A stretch of DNA of 9,367 nt from an uncultured bacterium. GTDB lineage: Bacteria > Patescibacteriota > Patescibacteriia > Patescibacteriales > UBA12465. A program made the position numbers and the translations under genes. The notes below the pieces were generated by a model. It was not told where the DNA came from. It saw only the letters and a program-made list of their open reading frames with translations, and did not search any database. Positions 1 through 5,225 of this stretch are shown piece by piece. The stretch's first letter is position 1, and every line of letters starts with the position of its first letter. The stretch spans positions 1-9,367 of the forward strand of contig CALJZR010000061.1 of NCBI GenBank assembly GCA_937983635.1, given 5' to 3'.

Positions 1-1210
1 AAAGAAAAAAGAAAATTTACCTTTTTTTATTGACGGGGTGGTAGTAAAGTATAATCGCCTTCGGCTCTGGGAAGAATTGGGTACAGTGGGGAAGGCTCCA
101 CGTTATATGATGGCCTATAAGTTTTCAGCGGAGCAGGCGACTACTAAGTTATTGGATATTGTTTGGCAGCTAGGCCGCACGGGCGCGCTGACGCCGACCG
201 CGATTTTAGAGCCGGTTAAAGTGGGGGGTGTGACTATCGGTCGCTCTACCTTGCATAACTTAGATGAAATTAAACGTTTAGACTTACGTTTAGGCGATAC
301 CGTTATTATTGAAAGAGCGGGGGATGTAATTCCCAAAGTAGTGGCGGTCTTAGCTAATCTCCGTTCGGGAAAAGAGCAGGTAATTAAGGCCCCTAAAGTC
401 TGCCCTCGTTGCGGCTCTAAAGTCGAGCGTAGCGGTGAAGAAGTTGCTTATCGCTGTCTTAATAAGAGTTGCTATGCCGTAGCTTTACGCCGTTTGATGC
501 ATTTTGTTTCTAAGCCCGCGCGTGATATTGAAGGTTTAGGCCCGAAGATTATTGAGCAATTAGTCGGTGAAGGTTTATTAGAGGATGCGGCTGATATTTT
601 TGCGCTGCGGCGCGAAGATTTAATTGGCCTAGAAGGTTTTGCTGAAAAAAAGGCCGACAAATTAATTGCCGCTATCACCTTGAAAAAAGATTTGCCCTTA
701 GCTAGATTTTTATTTGCCCTCGGGGTTTTGCATATTGGCGAAGAAAGCGCTAGCACTCTGGCTCAAGCTTTGGCGCGCCGTTTACCTGGAGATAAATACT
801 CTCCTCACGATTTGTGGCTGACGGCTAAAGCTGTTAGTGCTGAAGAATGGATGAATCTTGATGATATCGGCCCGGTAGTTGCTCAAAGTCTAGCTGCTTT
901 TTGGCTGGCGCCCGAATCAGAAGAGCTGCTTTCTAAATTTTCGCGACTCGGCGTTTTATTATCGGCGCCTGTACTCACTGGCGGCTCTTTGCAGGGCAAA
1001 TCTTTCGTCTTAACCGGTTCTTTGCGTGGTTTGACAAGACAGGAGGCAAAAGATAAAATTAAAGCCAGAGGCGGCAAAACTAAGGAAAGCGTCGGCCGTA
1101 GCCTTGATTATATTGTTGTCGGCGAAGAGCCTGGCTCCAAGTTGGCCGAGGCGCAGAAGTTGGGAGTGAAGATTTTAACGGAGGAGGAGTTTATAAAATT
1201 AATAAAATAA
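1..1210 (+). CDS. ligA: NAD-dependent DNA ligase LigA, C-terminal part (5' end outside window)
   Basis: LigA seals nicks in duplex DNA using NAD+ during replication and repair. The frame is already open at the left edge (first full codon at base 2), so no start is visible. 402 residues remain of a family of about 670; the catalytic KxDG lysine and the NMN-binding domain lie outside. Visible in order: adenylation motif IV (IDGVVVKYN, about bases 29-55), motif V (APRYMMAYKF, about 95-124), the OB fold (about 170-400, with GGVTIGRSTLHN), a zinc finger of four cysteines at codons 401, 410, 455 and 470 (C-x2-C-x14-C-x4-C), helix-hairpin-helix repeats (about 500-940), and a C-terminal BRCT domain (about 989-1207; FVLTGSL, GGKTKESVG, DYIVVGEEPGSK). 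A GTG at base 38 could be mistaken for a start, but it is the first Val of motif IV. It leads into gatC after 22 bp. The identification is secure; only the missing N-terminus is uncertain. Confidence 0.97.
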   Translation, partial: KKKENLPFFIDGVVVKYNRLRLWEELGTVGKAPRYMMAYKFSAEQATTKLLDIVWQLGRTGALTPTAILEPVKVGGVTIGRSTLHNLDEIKRLDLRLGDTVIIERAGDVIPKVVAVLANLRSGKEQVIKAPKVCPRCGSKVERSGEEVAYRCLNKSCYAVALRRLMHFVSKPARDIEGLGPKIIEQLVGEGLLEDAADIFALRREDLIGLEGFAEKKADKLIAAITLKKDLPLARFLFALGVLHIGEESASTLAQALARRLPGDKYSPHDLWLTAKAVSAEEWMNLDDIGPVVAQSLAAFWLAPESEELLSKFSRLGVLLSAPVLTGGSLQGKSFVLTGSLRGLTRQEAKDKIKARGGKTKESVGRSLDYIVVGEEPGSKLAEAQKLGVKILTEEEFIKLIK

Positions 1211-1232
1211 AAAAGACGGTTTTTTAATTTTT

Positions 1233-1511
1233 ATGCAATTTAAAGATAGTGACATTCAGCACATTGCCGATTTAGCCCGCCTGGAATTAACGCCGGCGGA
1301 GTTGTCTTCGTATGGTTCTCAGTTGTCAGCTATCACTGCTTATATCGATCAATTGCAGACAGTTAAGGTTGAAAATATTCAGGGTTCCACGGCGCTGGTA
1401 AACGTTTGGCGGGAAGATGAAGTGCAATCTTGGAGCCCAGAAGAGAATGAAGAAGCGCTCGCCCAAGGAGAGCGCGAGGCCGGTTTAATAAAGGTTAAAA
1501 GAGTTTTATAA
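1233..1511 (+). CDS. gatC: Asp-tRNA(Asn)/Glu-tRNA(Gln) amidotransferase subunit C
   Basis: GatC is the small subunit of GatCAB, which amidates mischarged Glu-tRNA(Gln) and/or Asp-tRNA(Asn). It wraps round GatA and stabilises the GatA-GatB interface. The 92 residues match the usual length of about 95. Family hallmarks are the N-terminal helix IADLARLELTPAEL (about residues 11-24), the helix containing LSAITAYIDQLQTV (about 31-44), the central WREDEV (about 59-64), and the C-terminal GLIKVKRVL, which fits the family ending 'F.VP.VL'. The ATG at 1233 is the only start that gives a full-length product. The AT-rich 22-bp leader has no clear Shine-Dalgarno. gatA starts 2 bp after its stop, so the two are almost certainly translated from one mRNA. 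Confidence 0.95.
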   Translation: MQFKDSDIQHIADLARLELTPAELSSYGSQLSAITAYIDQLQTVKVENIQGSTALVNVWREDEVQSWSPEENEEALAQGEREAGLIKVKRVL

Positions 1512-1513
1512 AT

Positions 1514-2980
1514 ATGGACGCTCAGGCTTTTACTATTGCTCAAGCAAGAAAAGAATTGGATAACGGCAATGTTAGTTCTGTGGAATTAACCAGGGCTTGT
1601 TTGCGACGGATTGAAGCTTTAGATTCAAACTTACACTCCTGCCTCTTAGTGGATAGCGAGGGGGCTTTAGCGGCCGCAGAGGAGGCAGATTTACGTCTCC
1701 GTTCCGGTGAGCGTTCGCCTTTATTAGGAATCCCTTATCTCGCTAAAGATATTTTAATGACCAAGGGTTTGAAGACTACGGCGGCCTCTAAGATTTTAGA
1801 AAATTATATTGCTCCTTACGACGCTACTGCTATTTCCAGACTGCGTTCAGCTGGGGCAGTGATGCTGGGTAAAACCAACCTTGATGAATTTGCCCATGGT
1901 TCTTCTACGGAAAATTCCGCTTTTGGACCTACTAAAAATCCTTGGGATTTAAGCCGGGTTCCGGGTGGCTCCTCTGGTGGCAGTGCGGCGGCAGTAGCGG
2001 CGGGTTTGAGTTTTTTTGCTTTAGGCACCGATACGGGTGGTTCGATTAGGCAGCCGGCCAGTTTTTGTAATTTAGTGGGCTTTAAGCCGACCTATGGCCG
2101 GGTTTCCCGCTTTGGCCTTTTGTCCATGACTTCTTCTACCGACACCATTGGACCCTTGACTCGTACCGTGGAAGACGCCGCTTTAGTATTAGCGGCGATT
2201 GCGGGACCTGATAGTCGGGATGCTAGCACTTTACCGGAGCTTCCGGCTGACTATCAGCTTGATTTAGAGAAGGGAGTTAAAGGCCTTCGCATTGGTATCG
2301 TTTCTTCCTACTTTGAATCTAGTCTGGATTCACGTTTACGTGCTGCTGTTTTTTCTGCACTTGAAGCTCTTAAGCAAGCGGGGGCGGAAATTATTAATAT
2401 TTCTTTACCTTATAACGACTATAGTGTTCCAGTTTATTATGTTATTACTCCTAGCGAATTAAGTTCTAATTTGGCGCGTTTTGACGGCATCGGCTGGGGC
2501 TTTTCTCAACCAGAGGCAGATAATTTGGCGGCTTTTTATAAAGTTAATCGCGGTCGTGGCTTCGGCTCAGAGGCTAAGCGCCGGATTATGCTCGGCACCT
2601 TTGCTTTAAGTGCCGGTTACGCCGATGCTTATTACAAAAAAGCTCAGGCAGTAAGAGAACTGATTAAGGATGATTTTAGGCAAGCTTTTAGCCAAGTTGA
2701 TATAATTTTTACCCCCACTTCGCCACATCCCGCTTTCAAGCTAGGGGCACAGGTTAATGATCCTTTAGCCATGTACCTAGAAGATATTTATTTAGCGGGC
2801 GCTTCTTTGGCTGGTTTGCCCGCCATTTCCGTACCGGGCGGATTTGTGGATGAAGGGGGCAAGGAACTGCCTTTCGGTTTTCAATTGATTGGCGCTGCTG
2901 GCGCTGAGGCCACGGTGCTAAGGACGGCCAGAGCCTGGGAAAAGATTAATAATTATTTTGAGCGCCAGCCTAGTCTCTAG
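1514..2980 (+). CDS. gatA: Asp-tRNA(Asn)/Glu-tRNA(Gln) amidotransferase subunit A (glutaminase)
   Basis: GatA is the amidase-signature subunit of GatCAB. It hydrolyses glutamine and channels the ammonia to GatB, which amidates the tRNA-bound Glu/Asp. The 488 residues match the family (about 485). The Ser-cisSer-Lys triad is intact: Lys78 in GIPYLAKD, Ser153 in the Gly/Ser loop PGGSSGGSAAAVAAG (residues 150-164), and the nucleophile Ser177 in GTDTGGSIRQPA (171-182). Also typical are GKTNLDEFAHGSSTENSAFG (119-138), KPTYGRVSRFGL (191-202) and the C-terminal LPFGFQLIG. The ATG start is 2 bp after the gatC stop. gatB, often adjacent in other bacteria, does not follow here and must be elsewhere if the enzyme is functional. 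Translation of the next gene begins 19 bp after the TAG stop. Confidence 0.97.
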   Translation: MDAQAFTIAQARKELDNGNVSSVELTRACLRRIEALDSNLHSCLLVDSEGALAAAEEADLRLRSGERSPLLGIPYLAKDILMTKGLKTTAASKILENYIAPYDATAISRLRSAGAVMLGKTNLDEFAHGSSTENSAFGPTKNPWDLSRVPGGSSGGSAAAVAAGLSFFALGTDTGGSIRQPASFCNLVGFKPTYGRVSRFGLLSMTSSTDTIGPLTRTVEDAALVLAAIAGPDSRDASTLPELPADYQLDLEKGVKGLRIGIVSSYFESSLDSRLRAAVFSALEALKQAGAEIINISLPYNDYSVPVYYVITPSELSSNLARFDGIGWGFSQPEADNLAAFYKVNRGRGFGSEAKRRIMLGTFALSAGYADAYYKKAQAVRELIKDDFRQAFSQVDIIFTPTSPHPAFKLGAQVNDPLAMYLEDIYLAGASLAGLPAISVPGGFVDEGGKELPFGFQLIGAAGAEATVLRTARAWEKINNYFERQPSL

Positions 2981-2999
2981 GTTCGACCTCTATATTACT

Positions 3000-3731
3000 A
3001 TGGAAGCGAAAAAAACAATCAGAATCATTTTCTTCTTAATTGCTTTAGCAATTATTATTTTCCTGTCAGTGATTTTTATTAACAGTCGGATTGATTCTAA
3101 AGAGGTTTCAAAAGATTTAATTCCCGGTGAAAATGTTCCTGCTTTAAATACAGAACATAGCCAGAGCTACCAGGCCGTTAATTTGCCGGTCATTTCTGCC
3201 GATGATTTTGTTAGCAGTCAAGAAGAGAAGAAGCTTGACCTCATTGTTTATGAAGATTATGCTGATTTATTTAGTGCCGATTTTGCTTCATCTTTAGATC
3301 AGGTTCAATCTGAATTTGGCAATCAAGTGAGAATTGCTTTCCGTCCTTTTACTGTTGCGAACTCGGACCTTTCTTTACAGGCGGCTTTGGCGGTGCGCTG
3401 TGCGGCCGATGCTGGCCAAGGACAGGAGTTTAGAGATAAGGTTTTTTCGGCTGTCCGGGAAAATAAGCTGATGCTTGAATCTCTGGTTACTTTTGCTTCC
3501 GAACTATCTCTAAATAGTGAAGAATTTCAGGCCTGCTTGACTAATTCTGAAAAAAAGGAAAAGATAGGAGGGCTGATGGCGGGTGCGGAGAATTTTTCTG
3601 TTTACGGCGCCCCGGCCATTTTTATCGGCGATGAAATGATTGTCGGCGCTCGACCTTACGAGGCTTTCACCGACTCCAATGGTGATGAAATTGAAGGCTT
3701 AAAACAGGTGATTGAAAGACAATTGAAATAG
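3000..3731 (+). CDS. Membrane-anchored DsbA/thioredoxin-fold protein lacking the CxxC active site
   Basis: A 243-residue protein with an N-terminal membrane anchor (Lys4-Lys5, then a hydrophobic stretch at about 8-27), a linker, and a C-terminal extracytoplasmic domain of the DsbA-like / Thioredoxin_4 type. Family features: a beta strand LIVYEDYADLF (81-91) aligned with the usual 'EFSDFxCPxC'; AVRCAADAGQGQEFRDKVF (131-149), matching the helical 'CAxxQGkFWexhdxLf' segment; FQACL (176-180); and the cis-proline loop GAPAIFIGDEMIVGARPYEAF (203-223). The redox CxxC is gone: Asp89 and Ser92 occupy the cysteine positions. Only Cys134 and Cys179 remain, both in the secondary positions common to this family. 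It is therefore unlikely to be a conventional disulfide oxidase or isomerase; a chaperone, scaffold or substrate-binding role is possible. I chose the ATG at 3000 over an in-frame TTG at 2958, which would overlap gatA and put a charged extension before the anchor. Confidence 0.85.
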   Translation: MEAKKTIRIIFFLIALAIIIFLSVIFINSRIDSKEVSKDLIPGENVPALNTEHSQSYQAVNLPVISADDFVSSQEEKKLDLIVYEDYADLFSADFASSLDQVQSEFGNQVRIAFRPFTVANSDLSLQAALAVRCAADAGQGQEFRDKVFSAVRENKLMLESLVTFASELSLNSEEFQACLTNSEKKEKIGGLMAGAENFSVYGAPAIFIGDEMIVGARPYEAFTDSNGDEIEGLKQVIERQLK

Positions 3732-3748
3732 TGCTATCTTAGATAGCA
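3732..3748 (+). promoter_or_regulatory. Short perfect hairpin between the DsbA-like gene and tRNA-Ser
   Basis: Two 8-base arms, TGCTATCT (3732-3739) and AGATAGCA (3741-3748), flank a single T, so a stem of about 7 bp with a 3-nt loop can form. It begins at the base after the stop codon and ends 5 bp before the tRNA. No T tract follows, so it is not a standard terminator. It may mark an mRNA 3' end or an RNase processing boundary between mRNA and tRNA. The function is inferred. Confidence 0.45.
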
Positions 3749-3753
3749 TTAAT

Positions 3754-3840
3754 GGAGAGGTCGCATAGTGGTCGATTGCGCTCGCTTGGAAAGCGGGTAT
3801 ACCCTAACCGGTATCGAGGGTTCGAATCCCTCTCTCTCCG
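3754..3840 (+). tRNA. tRNA-Ser (anticodon GGA)
   Basis: An 87-nt class II tRNA. The acceptor stem is GGAGAGG (3754-3760) with TCTCTCC (3833-3839), ending in a G-U pair, with discriminator G3840. The D arm is GCA/TGC (3763-3765 and 3777-3779) with GG in the loop. The anticodon stem is CTCGC/GCGGG (3781-3785 and 3793-3797) with loop TTGGAAA, so the anticodon GGA (3788-3790) reads UCC/UCU. The long variable arm has the stem ATACC/GGTAT (3799-3803 and 3810-3814), diagnostic of Ser/Leu/Tyr-type tRNAs. The T arm is GAGGG TTCGAAT CCCTC (3816-3832). No CCA is encoded after G3840, so it must be added by the CCA-adding enzyme. Position 9 is C rather than the usual purine. Confidence 0.97.
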
Positions 3841-3846
3841 CAGATT

Positions 3847-3876
3847 AAAAAATAAGGTTAATATCCTTATTTTTTT
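3847..3876 (+). terminator. AT-rich rho-independent terminator after tRNA-Ser
   Basis: The stem AAAAAATAAGG (3847-3857) pairs with CCTTATTTTTT (3865-3875) around a 7-nt loop, and the descending arm runs into the T tract. It lies 6 bp after the tRNA. Only two G-C pairs make it weak thermodynamically, but its position fits the end of the ligA-gatCA-tRNA unit. Confidence 0.65.
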
Positions 3877-4020
3877 GTTTAAATTTTTTAATACTAATTT
3901 ATTTAGTTTTATTGTTCCTAGAGATTTATTGATAAGTATAAATATCTAGTCTATTTTAATTTTAGCGCACCCAAGATGAGGGCTGCTTGTAAAATTCCCA
4001 TTTTTCCTTTATTATAAGCC

Positions 4021-4026
4021 TATAAT
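4021..4026 (+). promoter_or_regulatory. Candidate -10 box for the 137-aa gene
   Basis: A perfect TATAAT lies 12 bp before the ATG at 4039. A start site about 7 bp downstream would leave a 5' leader of only a few bases, making a nearly leaderless mRNA. No good -35 sits at 17 bp; a TTGTAA at 3987-3992 is too far (28 bp) and would instead suit the TTATAA at 4012-4017 with a 19-bp spacer. Overlapping promoters are possible. The rest of 3877-4020 shows nothing I can identify. Confidence 0.4.
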
Positions 4027-4038
4027 AACTTTAATTTT

Positions 4039-4452
4039 ATGGATTATCATAAATTTCGACTAAAAAGATTTTGGGTCCATGCTTTGTCAGCTCCTGTTAT
4101 CTGGCTACCGCTCCCGGCTGTTTTATTTTTAGATCTATTAGTATCAATCTATCAATTTATTTGCTTTCCAATTTATGGTTTGGAGAAAGTTAGGCGCAGA
4201 GAGTATATTTTAGTACGCGATCGCAATAAGCTTGATTATCTTGAACCTTTAGAAAAAATCGGTTGTATGTACTGTGGTTATGTCAACGGTTTTCTTTTGT
4301 ACGCGAAAGAGATTGCCGGGCGGACAGAAAAATATTGGTGCGGAGTGATGCATGAAAATAGGCCTGGGTTTAAAGTCCAGGCTAGCCAGGTTGAACAGGG
4401 CTTTTCAGCCTTCGGTGATGAAGATGATTTTCATAAGAAATATGATGTTTAG
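4039..4452 (+). CDS. Conserved-looking membrane-associated protein with Cys-x2-Cys / Trp-Cys pattern, function unknown
   Basis: I cannot assign a function to this 137-residue protein. A basic N-terminus (KFRLKRFWVH) is followed by a long hydrophobic, proline-containing segment at about 15-46 (PVIWLPLPAVLF, LDLLVSIYQF, ICFPIYG), probably a membrane hairpin or re-entrant segment. A soluble part follows with DRNKLDYLEPLEKIGC (61-76), C76-x2-C79 in CMYCGYVNG, then EIAGRTEKYWC (91-101) and His105. From memory, proteins with an 'EK.NC.YC.Y.NG ... E.A.RTE.YWCP.KHA' pattern recur in many bacteria without known function; I could not search to confirm this. Cys76, Cys79, Cys101 and His105 could bind a metal, or the cysteines could be redox-active. 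The acidic C-terminal tail (about 117-137) is probably flexible. It is a single gene with its own candidate promoter and a strong terminator, convergent with the hemerythrin remnant. Confidence 0.85.
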   Translation: MDYHKFRLKRFWVHALSAPVIWLPLPAVLFLDLLVSIYQFICFPIYGLEKVRRREYILVRDRNKLDYLEPLEKIGCMYCGYVNGFLLYAKEIAGRTEKYWCGVMHENRPGFKVQASQVEQGFSAFGDEDDFHKKYDV

Positions 4453-4479
4453 CCGGATTAATTTTTTTATTAAATAAAA

Positions 4480-4508
4480 AAAGCGCCCAGGCAGGGCGCT
4501 TTCTTTTA
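4480..4508. terminator. Strong bidirectional rho-independent terminator
   Basis: AAAGCGCCC (4480-4488) and GGGCGCTTT (4494-4502) form a perfect 9-bp stem with loop AGGCA. A T-rich stretch follows on the + strand (to about 4510). An A-rich run (about 4472-4482) precedes it, which is a T tract for the minus strand. It lies 27 bp after the 137-aa gene and 15 bp beyond the end of the convergent hemerythrin frame, so it can serve both. Confidence 0.9.
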
Positions 4509-4517
4509 TTTCTAAAT

Positions 4518-4934
4518 TTAATTAACTCCGTTAGCTTGCAGGAAGGGAACATAGGCGCGGTCAGTATTATTGATGTGCCAGGTCTACCAAGATTCAAGGA
4601 AACTAGAAATTTCGAAAAATATTTTTGGATCTTTTGATTCGTCATAACGCTTGCGCCACTCTTCTATCTTTTCTCGATATTGATTATGAATGCGAATATG
4701 CTCTTCCGCGCCCTCATAGCCAAAGAGTTAAAAATATTTTTCTTCTGTTTGAAAGTGATATACCGCATAGTCCGCTAACTCTTTAATTATGCGCTCTATC
4801 TCGGCAATATCTTGGTGCTCTTTATTGCTAAATAGGTCGTACAGTTTATTAATGATAGCGAGAATTTTTTTATGTTGCTCGTCAATCTCGCTGATGCCGA
4901 GCGAAAATTCACTTTTCCACTCAACGAGAGGCAT
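4518..4934 (-). pseudogene. Hemerythrin-like protein interrupted by two in-frame stop codons
   Basis: Bacteriohemerythrins bind O2 (or sense or scavenge it) at a di-iron centre in a four-helix bundle. From the ATG at 4934 the frame gives 68 residues and then TAA (4728-4730). The same frame continues with clear homology to a second stop, TAG (4584-4586), and then to a natural-looking TAA at 4518-4520. Read through, it is 138 codons, the normal length for a single-domain hemerythrin (about 135). All seven expected iron ligands are encoded with canonical spacing: His21 (DEQH), His60 and Glu64 (HFQTEE), His79 and His83 (EEHIRIH), His120 and Asp125 (HINNTD). There is no frameshift. The stops sit at codon 69, just after EEKYF, and at codon 117, after LESW where family members usually have Leu (TTG to TAG is one change). 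The 68-aa N-terminal piece carries only three ligands and should not form the centre. A young pseudogene is most likely; sequencing error or stop read-through are alternatives. Confidence 0.88.
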
Positions 4935-4965
4935 AATATTTTTTTAATTTATTTTATATATTTTT

Positions 4966-4994
4966 ATTTTACCATTTTCCCGTTAATACGTAAA
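4966..4994 (-). promoter_or_regulatory. Candidate promoter of the hemerythrin-like gene
   Basis: On the minus strand TTTACG (4994-4989) and TAAAAT (4971-4966) are separated by exactly 17 bp, with TGG directly before the -10, resembling an extended -10. The predicted start is about 25 bp upstream of the ATG at 4934. Chance matches are likely in such AT-rich DNA, so confidence is moderate to low. Confidence 0.4.
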
Positions 4995-5084
4995 AAATTT
5001 GCTATTATTAGCACTCTATATAGTTACTAATTTATTCTATTTTAGCTATAATTGTCATTGAAAATTTGTAATTTTTTGGCTCAC

Positions 5085-5113
5085 TTCAAGAACTAATCCT
5101 TTTTTGTTATAAT
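5085..5113 (+). promoter_or_regulatory. Candidate extended -10 promoter for the large exported protein
   Basis: TGtTATAAT (5105-5113) is a perfect extended -10. A weak TTCAAG (5085-5090) is placed 17 bp upstream. It would give a leader of about 105 nt before the ATG at 5226. Other TATAAT hexamers occur at 5047-5052 and 5136-5141 but have poorer partners. The leader holds a small imperfect inverted repeat, ACGCT (5171-5175) with AGCGT (5184-5188). There is no Shine-Dalgarno before the ATG. Confidence 0.45.
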
Positions 5114-5225
5114 GTTCTTGCAGTATTTAGCAAAATATAATAATTAGACAGATTAATTTTAGTAATTTTAACGCTAATATTTAAGCGTCACTCATTATTT
5201 ATACTTATTAGATTTTTTAGCATTT

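Noticed and set aside
38..40. GTG as the start of ligA
   Set aside because: The frame is open to the left edge and the GTG encodes a Val of ligase motif IV; the gene is simply cut by the window.
2958..2999. An upstream TTG start for the DsbA-like protein
   Set aside because: It overlaps the end of gatA, adds a non-hydrophobic extension before the membrane anchor, and the ATG at 3000 gives a typical anchor start.
3752..3949. A 65-codon + strand ORF beginning MERSHSGRLR
   Set aside because: It lies across tRNA-Ser and its terminator; the codons are the tRNA sequence itself.
4382..4645. An 87-codon minus-strand ORF
   Set aside because: It overlaps the 137-aa gene, the terminator and the hemerythrin frame in another frame, and has no recognisable features.
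4518..4934. Alternative genetic code or pyrrolysine as the explanation for the hemerythrin stops
   Set aside because: TAA and TAG both end other genes in the window (ligA, gatC, gatA, the DsbA-like gene and the 137-aa gene) at natural C-termini, so neither is generally reassigned.
5047..5141. Additional TATAAT hexamers at 5047-5052 and 5136-5141 as separate promoters
   Set aside because: Such hexamers are expected by chance in this AT-rich spacer and neither has a better -35 than the extended -10 at 5105-5113.
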